From contig CM059556.1 of the NCBI GenBank assembly GCA_030386875.1, forward strand, positions 37,426,964 to 37,490,963: 64,000 nt of DNA. Direction: 5' to 3'. The notes under the pieces were generated by a model that was not told the origin of the DNA, searched no databases, and saw nothing but the letters and a program-made list of their open reading frames with translations. The translations under genes and the position numbers were made by a program. The stretch is from Morinoia aosen (lineage: Eukaryota; Arthropoda; Malacostraca; Amphipoda; Talitridae). Of the stretch, positions 1 to 42,244 are shown piece by piece; positions within the stretch are counted from its first letter, which is position 1, and each line of letters begins with the position of its first letter.

Positions 1-994
1 AGGCCTATTTTGTCCTCCTTTAAATTATGGTTTAATGTATTGTATTTTTGGTTCAATTTTTTCCTCATCACGATGCTGGTGCCAGTCTCACAACGGTGGT
101 TCTTTTAAAGCTCATTTCAGTGGAAGAATGTTGATGCTAAAGGGTTAAAAACCAATCATACTAATGACAAATGTAAAATGTAAAATAAATAAAAAGAACA
201 TAAGTGATGTCCCCAAAGCAGGAGCTCTCCATAAGTCCAAACAGACTTCCTCAGGGAGGGTCTCTCAAACTGAAGTTCAACCGACACAACTTAGACAACA
301 GCATTCAATAAACAGAAAAGTTCATTTTCTGCAGAATGAACTGGGTGCTGCTACATGTATAGCCGAGTAAGCCAAAATTTAAAGAAAAATTATTAATTCT
401 AAGACATATGCCAATAAATGAGAAAAGAATCAAACAATGCAAGAAAAAATGAACGAACAAATCATCAAGACAAAGCAGATACGTAGACGAACTTCCCTTC
501 CCCAGGAAAACTTATGAACATACACATGAGAGCACTGGAGGTTGGTGAGCCTAAAAACAAGTACTCAAGGAAACACACTTCACATACGCAGTCCTTGAAA
601 TTTGACGCAGATTAAAGCAAATAAGGACAAAAAGAAAAGGCTATCAGTATTAAAAAAAAGAGAAGAATAAGGTAAGAAGGAGGTAGCAAGAAGTGGGGCT
701 CCAATATAAGGGTTCAGATGCAGAACAATGTAAGGCATTAAAGAACTATCAGACAAATAAGAATTAAACCTCAAGTCATAACAAGACATTCCAATTTGAA
801 CAATAATGATAAACATAGGAGAACTATAATTTCAAAAATAACAACTCATTTTTCTGGAGAACTCGCCTTCTTAACTTCACTAATTATTTCGTTTGATATA
901 AATGCATCAAGACCAAAGAGACAAGCAGAAATGATGCGATAACGTCCCAGGACGAGATAAGCTACAGACACTACGGAGACTCAAAAATAAAAAA

Positions 995-1078
995 TACAGG
1001 GTGCGGCAGTCAACCCTGAATTTTTGAGAAGGCTGAGGAAGCATTAAAAAGCAGGGTTGACTGCTGCACGCTGTATGA
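995..1078. repeat. Short inverted repeat (hairpin MITE-like)
   Basis: Two 24-bp arms, TACAGGGTGCGGCAGTCAAC(CCTG) and its inverted partner ending GCTGCACGCTGTA, are separated by about 33 bp. The arms differ at two positions. The TA at both outer ends would fit a TA target, but I cannot place it in a family. Confidence 0.6.
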
Positions 1079-1179
1079 ACCGAGTGGTTACAAAAATGCC
1101 TTTCATGGATGCTACTTGAGCTAAACCCCAGTCAGTGCAGGAGCCAGACATGAAGGCCTGCAAGTGCTACTCGCTACAA

Positions 1180-1397
1180 GTAACACTTTGACAGCAACAT
1201 GCACCACCGGTGGCCACGGAGAGGATTTTCATAGTGCCGCTGACTGACCAGTAGTCACAAGCCCAACTTCATAAATATTTGATTGAAGCTCAAAGAAGAC
1301 ACAATGTTTGCTATTTTCAAAATTGTTTACTACAATTAACTTTAAATTTGAGTTGAATATTGAACTTGGGTGTAACTAATTGCAGTCAAAGTGTTTT
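1180..1397 (+). mobile_element. TTAA MITE family A, copy 1
   Basis: A ~218-bp degenerate copy with ends TAACACTTTGACAGCA and TGCAGTCAAAGTGTTTT (inverted). It is colinear with the best copy at 20305-20533 through CCACCGGTGG, CTGACTGACCAGTAGTCACAA and the central segment. The TTAA flanks are eroded (GTAA and TTTG). It has no coding capacity. Confidence 0.75.
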
Positions 1398-1454
1398 GCG
1401 GTGTCAGTGACAATGGCGCGGTCGAGCAGAGAATGCTAAGCAGATGCATCTCTT

Positions 1455-1901
1455 TTAGCCCTTTAACGTAAAAATGACTATAGGATCCTTTTTAAACGCA
1501 GCTGCAATGTATTGGGCTCCTTGTAGATTATTTTCCCTACTGAAGTTCACTGCTGTTATACTTTGAAGTTCATTGCTGAGTGGCAGTTCCTCGCTCATTG
1601 TGAAATCTGTAATAACCTGACGCCGGTTTAATGACGAAAGTCGTGATAACTGTAATACAAGTACAAAAATGCTGACAAAAAAGGGATAAGCCAAGCGGTA
1701 GAATTTTAATTCATGAGATAACTTTGCTACAGATAGAAAACCAATAATTACATTATTTTTAAGCAAGTTGATTACTTCACCATTACAATAAATTGGCACT
1801 CTTCCATGTTTTACGAAAGAAGCCAAAATTATACAAAACATTGCCATTCTCGCTGTATACCAATAGTGAACATTTCTCGGTATCTTACGTTCAATAAACA
1901 T
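1455..1901 (-). other. Unrecognised 148-codon open frame
   Basis: The longest open frame outside the mobile elements. It starts MFIERKIPRNVHYWYTAR and has a hydrophobic stretch around residues 70-90. I see no known domain, no clear splice context and no repeat homology inside the window. It lies inside the PhKgamma transcription unit, on the same strand. It may be chance in AT-rich DNA or an eroded element. Confidence 0.15.
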
Positions 1902-3136
1902 TTAAAATCCCATCATTATTTGGTTTAAAGAATCACCAAATTGAAAAATGCTGCCTCAATCTACACAGAACACACAAATTCCTGGCACAGCTGTCACGTG
2001 GCTCACCAGGAACACCGCTAAGGAATTTACCATTTACTGAAATCTATACGTTAAAAAGATGAATTCCCTCTGATAGAAAGTCACAAAATACTGATGCTTG
2101 AATACACCGAGGACTATAATCATAAGCCAAAGAAAATTTGGATAGTAATGCGGATAGTAAAAAGTGGACAGTCTGAGCAGCAGGTGGCAGGTATATACAG
2201 GTTGGGACACTAAACTAACTCTCACATTACATGGCAGTTAGTAGGTATTTAGTTTGCCCTGTGCAGCTTCTAGAATTGGTGAACGAGTGTTATCAGTGAT
2301 ACTGCACAAAGATAAATTTAATCAACTGCTAAATTGTTGGCATCTAATATCAGAGATCGGTTTTTCGTGAGGTTTCTATCATTAGAATAAGCATCGTATC
2401 CGTGATACCACAATAAGACAATGTAATTGACGACTGAGTTATTGTCATCAAACATCAGTCTATCAGTTCGTCTATTTTATGAGTTTTCTGTTACTGAAGA
2501 AGTGCATCACCCGTTATGCTGCATGAAAATTATCTATCAACTACTGAGTATTTAATTGCCAGAAAATATTAGAGTTGGGGGCTTTCCGGTACACAGTGAG
2601 GACCACAAAAAAGTTTCCATTTTTTCTTTTTAAATAGTATCATAGATACCATACGAATGATATAAATAAAAACTTAGCATCTGCTAGTTTTTTGATTACG
2701 AGCCAATGATACATTTTTAACACGATTATTAAAATAACTGGGATTCCTTAAGTAACTGGAATTCCTTAAGTAACTGCGATTTGCAGTTATACGTATTTGA
2801 AAAAACGAGAGAACTCATTAGTGGCCCACCATGTTTATACCAGAATATAGACATTAGGGCGCACATTACGTCATGCCTGCCACCAGGAAGAGCTGAAATC
2901 AGCGCGCTACCCACGCAACATCTGCCAGATCGTTGGTGCTACTTGTTATTAGACTACCATTTTAACATTCACATCACCGATTCCAGCTAATCAAGACTGA
3001 AAAAATATCCAGTCTATGAGCATACAAATGCTCAATACTTTGAACGAAGTTTACATAAGCTGATCAAACTATGTACGGAATATGCAGAAACTGCTCACCT
3101 TGGCAGAAAAGGGGCTTCAAATAATAAGAGTAGGGA

Positions 3137-3326
3137 AGGTAACTATACGTACACACAGGTACCTCTATGTACACACAGGTACCTACATGTATAGACAGGT
3201 ACCTACATGTATACAAAGATACCTACATGTATAGACAGGTACCTACATGTATAGACAGGTACCTACATGTACAGACAGGTACCTACATGTATACAAAGGT
3301 AACTACATGCATAGACAGGTAACTGA
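3137..3326. repeat. 20-bp minisatellite abutting the exon 8 donor
   Basis: About nine copies of a 20-bp unit, ACAGGTACCTACATGTATAG, with variants (TATACAAAG, TGTACACAC). The unit contains the palindromes GGTACC and TACATGTA. The array runs into the exon 8 donor, whose intronic bases (GTCAGTTACCTGTCTATG in gene sense) are a variant unit. Confidence 0.9.
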
Positions 3327-3327
3327 C

Positions 3328-34174
<30,847 letters not shown>

Positions 34175-34559
34175 CTGAAATACAATACAAATTTTAATAA
34201 TATATAATTGTATAACTCCTAGATTTGGTTTCAAAATTAAACTAGCCAATATAAATGCCAATTCAATAACATTTCTGATTAAGTATAGAAACTGTCTCAC
34301 AAATCATACTATTGAATATTTTGACCAGTCCTCTCTCTCTCTCTCTACAATGTATTAATGCAATATTAAAAGATGTCTATGTCTGATGCTTAGTAAATGT
34401 ATGTATAGTCTCAAAAATATAAATGTTTACAGTACGGTAGTTAGTGTGAGATTTTTTTGATCTCATAATATTTTTATATTGGAAATAGAAAGGGCACCAT
34501 AGAATGTACCAAGAAAAACATGAAATACATTTAAAAATGCAATCCTACACACCCACAGA

Positions 34560-35635
34560 ATATTGCGCCCACCAGAGGGGGGGAAAGCGATGGGGGTGGA
34601 GTGACCTTGAACCCTCCCCCCCTCATTATTGGGAGTCAATTGAGCGTTTCTCTGCGGGAATGGCATTATAGTTCGATAATGGGCTACTCAAAGTGCTTCC
34701 ATTATTCAAACCAAACATTCTAACGCTGAATAAACATTTTTTTTATAATTTTTGACAATTTCAGAATTTAGTTGTCCTGCCGTATCCATGATACCGCAGC
34801 TTTCATTCATAGCTCGATAATAGCTGCAGTATCATAGCTACAGCTATGGCGAGCACACCAATCCAAAGGGCTTGAAAAGAGCTATAAAACAAAGGAGTTG
34901 ACTTGACAAAAAAACGTATTTTGGTTGAAAAAAAATGAAAAATTAAAAAAATTGTTTTCATGAATTACACCTATTCTCTTTTGTTGAATATTTTTTCTCA
35001 GAGTTACAGAGCTACAGCAATGTAAATTATATCAATCGAAAGAGCTTGAAAAGAGCTACAAACGCTCAAGAGTTCATTGTAGAAAACCCTGTAGTTCAAA
35101 AGATAAAAAAGAAAAACAATTTTTTTTTGTGAAAAAAATCGTTTTTATGGAAACTTGATAATTGGTTTCTCAAATGCTACTACTTCCACAATTTTAGAGC
35201 TACGAGAATGGTTTATATACCATTCGATAGGGCTCAGCAAGGTGTATCCTGGCGCAATAGCATTTTTTGATAAATTTATTATTTTGAAAATTACACGAGA
35301 TGAAAAAAAAAAATGAAAAAAAATTCATTTTTTTTTTTTTTTTCAAAATCCACAAAAAAAAGTTATCGAAATTCCCTATTGCAAGTGGTTATATAGACAT
35401 CTAAGCAATATAAAAACGAAGTACTGGTTCTGTAACTTCAAAATTGTAGAAGTAGTAGGATTTTAAAAAAAAACCTTTATCATATTTTTCGAAAATAAAA
35501 AAAATCCAGTGCAGATACAAAAATTTTGTCGAAATAACAAATGATATTTGGATCATTTCACACCTACTGTGAAAATTTCAGAGAAATCCATCTATAAACA
35601 ACGGACTTTTTTTTTTACCTAGACGGTGTCCTTAA
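34560..35635. mobile_element. TTAA element family C, copy 1 (left-truncated)
   Basis: Colinear with 35758-36062 and 37397-38086. Shared blocks include ACCAGAGGGGGGGAAAGCGA, GAGCACACCAATCCAAAGGG, AGCTACAGCAATGTAAATTA and ATACCATTCGATAGGGCT. The right end, GACGGTGTCC followed by TTAA (35632-35635), matches the right end of copy 2. No matching left terminus was found, so the copy looks truncated near 34560. There is no coding capacity; poly-A and poly-T runs are frequent. Confidence 0.75.
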
Positions 35636-38086
35636 GGATACCGCCTGGGTAGAAATCGGGATAAGTGTTGATTTTCTGTTTTTATATGTATCTTATAGAG
35701 GATTTTCTTGTGCTTCCATTGTTACTTTCTGCTTACATCTACTCCAAATGGTATGCCTACCAGAGGGGGGGAAAGCGATGGGGGTGGCGTGACCTTGAAC
35801 CCTCCCCCCCCCATTATTGGAGGTCAATTAAGCGTGTTTCTCTGCGGCAATGGCAATATAGTTCGTTCATGGGCTACTCAAAGTGCTTTCATTATTCAAA
35901 TGAAACATTCTAATGCTGAGTAAATATTTTTTTATAATTTTTTGACAATTTCAGAATTTAGCTGTTCTACCGTATCTATGATACTGCAGTTTTCATTCAT
36001 AGCTCGATGACAGCTGCAGTATCATAGCTATGGCTTTGGTGAGCACACCAATCCAAAGGGCTTAAGGAGATCATCCGGGGGCCCTTGAGGGCCCTTGCGA
36101 TGTCATGGTCATTTTGCATGTTTTTGTTGTAGAAGGACCCTTAGTTGGTGGACTATTCGTTCCTAAAATTTTATGGCGCTACGACAATAATTACCCCCCC
36201 CCCCTCCTGGGAGGGGGGGGGTGAAGGGACCAAAATATTCCAATTTTCCCGATTTTGACCCCATATAAAATAAGAACAAATGGGAAATGGAAAATAAACA
36301 GAATGAAAGTTTGTTAGAAATGTTCCAAGGGTTCTAAAACTGTCTTTCTTTTTGTTCTAGCATCAAAACTGAAGGAGTCCCATTTTGAAATATCAATATC
36401 AATAAAAGCTCCCAAAATCTCTTAATTTTCCCGATTTTGACCCCATATAAAGAGAGAACAAATGGGAAATGGAAAAAAAAGCCGAATGTGAGTGTGTTAG
36501 AAATGTTTCAAGAATTCTAAAACTGCATTTGTTTTTGTTCTAGCATCAAAACTGAAGGGGGAGTCCCATTATGAAATATCAATATTAGGGAAATATCAAT
36601 ACCTAAAAACCAATATGTCAAATTTTTGCAAAATCTAAGGCCTGAACCAAAAAAATGAATAGAATCAATTGTGTTTCTTTTCAAAGGTTACATATCATAG
36701 TCAAATTTCATAAGAATCAGACTAAAAAAAATTATTTTTTTGATGAAAAAGGAAAAATTTTTATAATTTTTTTTTTGAAATCACAATTCACAGTTTGAAA
36801 ATGAAGTTATCTATGGAAAGTATCGAAACAAAAATTAAAACTGCATTCCATTACATCAATTGTTCATTATATTACACTTCAACACAAATTATTTTTTGCT
36901 TATCCCCAACACTTTGAATTTTCAACATTCATCCTGGGACTAGTTCTCGAGTTTTGATGCTAGAACAAATCCAAAGACAGTTTTAGAATCCTTAAAACAT
37001 TTCTAACAAACGTTTGTTTTGCTCGTTTTCAAATTCGAATTCTTTGAAGAAATATATAGCTCTAAACCCAAAAAATTGTAGCTGATTTTTTAAATTTCCA
37101 AAAATTTTGAAAAAAATAGAAAAAATTTGAAGTTCAAAATAAAACAGAATGAACGTTTGTTAGAAATGTTCCAAGGGTTCTAAAACTGTCTTTCTTTTAG
37201 TTCTAGCATCAAAACTGAAGGAGGAGTTCCAATTTGAAAAATATACCATAAACACATTTTTCGTCAAAAAAAAACTAAGGCCTAAATCGAAAAAATGACA
37301 GGAGTAAAAAAGGTTTACTTTCACAAAAGACATATACTGGCCAATTTTCAAACGAATCGGACGAAAATAGTTCTCCACCTGAGATGATCTCCTTAAAAAG
37401 ACTAGAAAAAAAATGCATTTTGGTTGAAAAAAATGAAAAAAAAGTGGTTATTTTGAAGAATTAAATATTGTCTTTTGATGTATATTTTTTCCCAGAGTTC
37501 CAGAGCTACAGCAATGTAAATTATATCATTGAAAGAGCTTAAAAACAGCTACAAAAGCTCAAGAGTTCATTGTAAAAAACCCAGTAGTTCAAAAGATTGG
37601 AAGAACAATTTTTTTGCAAAAATCACGGTTTTATGGAAACTTGATAATTGGTTTCTCAAATGTATCTTCTTCCACAATGTTAGAGCTACAAGAGTGGTTT
37701 ATATACCATTCGATAGGGCTAAGCAAGGTGTATTCATAAGGGCTACAAATGTTTGATGCATCCGTGACTTTGAAAATTACACGACATGAAAAAAAAATGA
37801 AAAAAATGTCAAATGGTTATATGGTCTTTAGCACTTATGGTTATTTGGACATATAAGCAATCTAAAAATGAAGTACTGGTTCTGTAACTTCAAAATTGTA
37901 GAAGACAGATTTAGAAAAAAAAAACTATTTTAACGTATTCTTTGAAAAAAAAAATCCAGTGCAGATACAAAAATTTTGTCCAGGTAACAAATGACCTCTG
38001 CATCATTTCACATCTACTGTGACAATTTCAGACAAATCCATCAGTCAATAATGGACTTTTTTTTTCTACTCAGACCGTGTCCTTAA
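35632..38086. mobile_element. TTAA element family C, copy 2 (interrupted)
   Basis: It begins TTAAGGATACCGCCTGGGTA and ends, inverted, TTAAGGACACGGTCTGAGTA, with TTAA at 35632-35635 and 38083-38086. It is interrupted by the element at 36062-37396; removing that insert restores colinearity with copy 1. The left TTAA is shared with the right end of copy 1. Non-coding. Confidence 0.78.
36062..37396. mobile_element. TTAA element family D, nested in family C copy 2
   Basis: 1335 bp with inverted ends TTAAGGAGATCATC(CGGG) and TTAAGGAGATCATC(TCAG), and TTAA target sites at 36062 and 37393. Copy 1 of family C gives the empty-site state (GGGCTTGAAAAGAGC), showing insertion at GGGCTTAAAAAG. The interior has three direct copies and one inverted copy of a block containing TTCTAGCATCAAAACTGAAG (36350, 36530, 37200; inverted at 36950). 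No transposase. Confidence 0.85.
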
Positions 38087-40089
38087 AATGCTTCAACACA
38101 AAGACCCTTATTTGACCTACATACATTAGGATCCTAATGCCTATATCAATGGTTGAAATAAATAATTAAAAAATTCACAGATATATGCATTCCTTTTGTA
38201 GTTGTTTGAACCTTCTTCCTCCTTAGACAAGAAAGAAGAGAGAAGCAGTCCATTTTTATAGTTAAAAACAGTGATGTACCAATGTATAGGTATCGGCCAT
38301 TTTTAGTGCTATCGGTATTAGCAAAATCCGGCCGATACTTTACCGATACTTTCCAATAATACGTATTTTATCATTAAAATGAATGTCATAAATCATGAAA
38401 TTAAAAGTAAGTAACCTAATAATATCCGTTGTGTTTATTTACGATTTGGTGTCCGCTTCTTAATAAACATAGGTTGTGTGAGTTTGCGGTATCATGGATA
38501 CCGAATTCCTCAGTGCAACATTAAAAGATGGCGTTTCCAGGCATTTAAATATTTGACATTTCATCAGAATAGGTTTTGTTAGGATAGGGTAGGTTAGCAC
38601 TGCTTAGGTAATACTGACAGAATTTTTTCTTGGGTCCACCTAGCTTAACGATGACATTTTCCATGGAATTTCCACGGGTCCTGCTACTATCTAATAATAC
38701 CTTTAGTTTATTTGGAGTCTGCTTCTTCCATTTTTTTTGTCACGCTCATAAGGAGAGTTATAGTGACCGTATCTGTGATACGAGTTTCATCAGTGCGCAA
38801 GTACTAGAATATTTTTCATCACGGGTGCTGTTAGGATGGATACATTCGTTGGGCACCACATCTGGAAAATTTGTTCAAGAAATTTGTTGAATCCCGTCAT
38901 TTTTGACGGGCTGTGCGTACTTGTAATCAAATAAAGAGCCTATTCATACCTAGTAAATTAGTTAGCTAACTGTTGAATTATAGCATTTAATCAGGCCCGC
39001 TAACTGAATTCACCACTTTGAATTCCCGATGAGTCACGGTCATAACTGAAAGCTATGTAGCACGAATAGCTAAACCCTGTAGCGACAAAATTATTATACT
39101 CTTACGACTAAAACCTATACAGTTTGACCTAATATCCATTTCTTAAAGTATGTGACAGGCTAACAAAAACCAAACCAATTTAATAAAGTTGAAGGTGCAT
39201 TTGAAAGGTTTTGTGAATTTAATATAAAAGTAGCTGAAAATTCTATTTCAATTTAGCTTGTAAATCGTCAAATATTCCGAAGCTAAGAATTTATTTTAAT
39301 TTAGCATGTTATCGCCGTTCATAACAAATCTTATTTTTTTCTTCCATGTTAGTTAAGATGTTCGAAAAATTCACAAACAATCTTATAGTGGAATACATCT
39401 GAATGGGTCAGTTGATTGCTTTAATCACAACTTGATGAGGAATTTAAAAATGAGGAAAATTCCAAGGAACTTAATCATATTTACTAGGAATACGTTTCGG
39501 AGTCCAGCTCCATCATCAGTTCGTATAAGTAAAATTCATGATGACTACAATAAAAGAAAAAAGAAAATGATGGAAACAGTCATTAAAAGAAATCACAAAA
39601 ACAAAACAAAAATCAAAACATGTCTTAGAGAAAATAGAATCGACAAGATCTACTTACAATTTGCAATGGGTAGGAACTGTCAGAATTGTTGAGGGCCGGT
39701 TTTCGTTTAAAAATGTATATCGACTCTAAAATTTCAAGGTCACATGTAGTTGAAGCCGAATCTAAGATTTTGAAGTTCGCAGAGGATATCGGTACGTTGC
39801 ATTTTACTGCGTGATTACATACGAATTGTGCGAATTGGTTCCCCGTGCGGAAGCTTCACCCTAATGTTCGGCCATTCTGATATAAAAATTTTGTGCCGTC
39901 ATGCCGACGTACAATGATGTGCACTGCATACAACTGTACAGTAAGAATAAATCAGAAAGGCTCGCTTCTCCATCAGAAGCGTCTCCTTGTCTTGTACCGG
40001 AATTGCATAATTTTGAGGTTGCTTCTTTTTTCCGGTAGAAGGATACGTGTCCGATGGAGATGCGAGCCTCTCTGATTTATTCTTAACAG

Positions 40090-40386
40090 TTGTACAGTTG
40101 TGTACAGTGCACATCATCGTACGTCAGCATGACGTCACGAAATTTTTATAACAGAATGGGCGAACATCGGGGTCGAAGCTTCCGCGCGAAGCATCCCTCA
40201 CACTCCGCAGTACGTAATCACGCAGTAAAATGCAACGAACCAATATCCTCTGCGGACTTCAAAATCTTAGATTCGGCTTCAATTGCATGTGACCTCAGAA
40301 TTTTAGAATCGTTACATATTTTCAAACGAAAACCGGCCCTCAACAATTCTGATGGTTCCTACCCATTACAAATTGTAACTAAATAA
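40090..40386 (+). CDS. GIY-YIG endonuclease domain of a Penelope-like element (fragment)
   Basis: A 98-codon open frame that reads as the C-terminal endonuclease of a Penelope-like retroelement. Motifs in order: CVQCTSSYVSMTSR (the YVG position is S here), GEHRGRSFRAKHPSHSAVRN, HAVKCN, DFKILDSAS, DLRILESLHIFKRKPALN and PLQIV. The Glu in ESLHI corresponds to the conserved acidic residue of GIY-YIG nucleases. The reverse transcriptase that normally precedes this domain is absent, and the natural start is unknown: the ATG is simply the first in the open stretch. YVG to YVS and the loss of RT suggest it is not active. Confidence 0.8.
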   Translation: MYSCVQCTSSYVSMTSRNFYNRMGEHRGRSFRAKHPSHSAVRNHAVKCNEPISSADFKILDSASIACDLRILESLHIFKRKPALNNSDGSYPLQIVTK

Positions 40387-40516
40387 TAATCTTGTTGATT
40401 TCAGTTTTTCTGGGACATGTTTTATTTTTATTTTTATTTTTTTTACTTCCTTTAATGACTGTATCCAACATTTTGTTTTTTATAGTATTGCAGACAATGA
40501 TTTGTACATTTACGAA

Positions 40517-40543
40517 CTGATGATGGATCTGGACTCCGAAACG
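40517..40543 (+). ncRNA. Hammerhead-like motif in Penelope-like terminal repeat (right arm, locus 2)
   Basis: CTGATGA, then TGGATCTGGACTCC, then GAAACG. The order CUGANGA, short stem-loop, GAAA is the hammerhead core. Here the stem is GGA/UCC. The left-arm partner (39494-39519) has GGAG/CUCC around a CUGGA loop. One extra U sits between CUGAUGA and the stem, so activity is uncertain. Penelope-like elements are known to carry hammerhead motifs in their terminal repeats. Confidence 0.45.
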
Positions 40544-42244
40544 TATTCCTAATAAATATAATCAAGTTCCTTTAAATTTTCGTTCTTAAATTCCTCATCT
40601 TATAGATGGTTGCATGTTTGCGGATATTTTCGGTTCCGGGGCTTATCGAATTTTACTATTTTCTTTTTGCCAAAGTATGTTCTCGTACTTAATGTGAATA
40701 ACACGAAAATGACAACCCTTTTTTGGAGAAATTATTGTTTTGGTCCACTTTTGGAGCCAGTTGCTATTATAGCTAGTCTACATTACGTTGCAGTACAATT
40801 AGAAACACATATCTATTGAATGGATTTCATTTTGTTATTTTTCTCAACAATATAGTTAACGTAGCATGAGCATTTTATTAATCATAATCGGAAACTTTAT
40901 TGTCAATATTTTTATATTATTTGATATATTAGCAAATTATTTTATTATAACCCCCATGTAGGGCTTATAATGGTTTTATTTTAATACAAGTGAGCACGGC
41001 CCGCCAAAAATGGGATTTAATACCTTTAATGAACGAATTTTCTAGATGTAGATGAAAAACAAATACAGTATATCCATCCTAACTGTACCTGACCCATGAT
41101 CAAAAATATTCTTGTATTTGCGCACTGGTGAAACTCGTATCACAGATACGGTTATTATAACTATCCTCATGAGCGAGACAGAGAAATGGAAGAAACAGAC
41201 ACTAAACAAATAAACCAAGGGTAAGGGTATTATTAGGTAGCAGCATGACCCATGGAAATGCCAAGGACAATGTCATCGTTAAGCTAGATGGACCCATGGA
41301 AAAATTCCGTCAACATTATCTAACCTATGCTATTCTAATTCTATGTCGTGACTCGCACCGCCGCAAAGCACGTTCACAACGCGAAGGCCTAGCGATCGTC
41401 ATTACATGGTAGCAACTGCGGTTCTTGTAGGCCCTACACCGCTAATGCGTTGTCCACTGTTGCCAATACGTGGAACGGAAAGTCGGGTAGGTTTAAATTG
41501 TTAATGCCGAGCACATATGTACATGAACACACAAAGCTCTCTTGACTCTGAGTTCCCCTTTGGTGACAAATCACCATTACTTAAAAACGATTACTTCGGG
41601 CACAGCTATTCTCAACATTACTATATTCAATTTAATATCTTAATTATTCAATATGGCCTAAAAGCTGCACAAAAGCGACATGGTTAGGAAAAATGCACAA
41701 ATTACGGCAATCACAACAACCTATCCAATACTACTAACCTATCCTAATAAAATTTAAAATATATCAATGCATGTAGAGACGATCTTTCAATGTTACACTG
41801 ATGAATTTGGTATCCATGATACCGCAAACTCAAACATCCTATGTTTCTTAAGAAGCGGACACCGAATAAATACATAAACAAACATACGAGTATTATTAGG
41901 TTAGATGATTGTAAAAGTATCGGTATCGGTAGTAGTATCGGTCAAAGTATTGGTATTTTCAAGTATCGGAGTATCGGTATCGGCCAAAAAATGGGTATCA
42001 GTATCGTATCGGCCAAAAAAATAGTATCGGTACATCACTAGTTACAAAGCATTTTTATTCTAATATACAGGATATACAAGCTCAGGAATATGCAGTACAA
42101 GGAATTGAAGTTGAAAGTAAGATGATTGGATTATAAAAATTTTATATCTTAGACTATGAAGTCAACCTTTTGAATTTTTTTTCACACCTATGCATCATCT
42201 ACATCTAGTTTACCATACAATAAGCTCAGAGATAATTAGAGATG

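Larger units (their letters stand above)
1..3136. other. Terminal-side PhKgamma intron (no exon recognised)
   Basis: AT-rich non-coding sequence downstream of exon 8 in gene sense. It contains a short hairpin element (995-1078), one copy of the TTAA MITE (1180-1397) and a 148-codon open frame of unknown meaning at 1455-1901. I searched the minus strand by eye for the usual C-terminal gamma-subunit sequence and found none, so the following exons probably lie outside the window. Confidence 0.6.
39425..40605. mobile_element. Penelope-like palindrome, locus 2 (inside the hAT-like element)
   Basis: The inverted arms run from about 39425-39960 and 40065-40605 around a centre near 40010. The outer ends carry GGAATACGTTTCGGAGTCCA and its complement. 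Each arm encodes a GIY-YIG endonuclease fragment pointing outward, as at locus 1. The right-arm frame is open. Confidence 0.82.
38269..42040. mobile_element. hAT-like foldback element with long inverted arms
   Basis: Ends CAGTGATGTACC and (inverted) TAGTGATGTACCGATAC, flanked by the 8-bp near-duplicates GTTAAAAA (38261-38268) and GTTACAAA (42041-42048). The arms, about 38269-38945 and 40975-42040, are inverted copies sharing GTGTCCGCTTCTTAA, GGTATCCATGATACC, GATGACATT and CGTATCTGTGATACG. The right arm carries about 400 extra bp (41330-41710). GGTATCGG-type words repeat near both tips. The 8-bp duplication and CAGTG tip fit the hAT superfamily. The centre holds a Penelope-like palindrome instead of a transposase. 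Confidence 0.8.
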
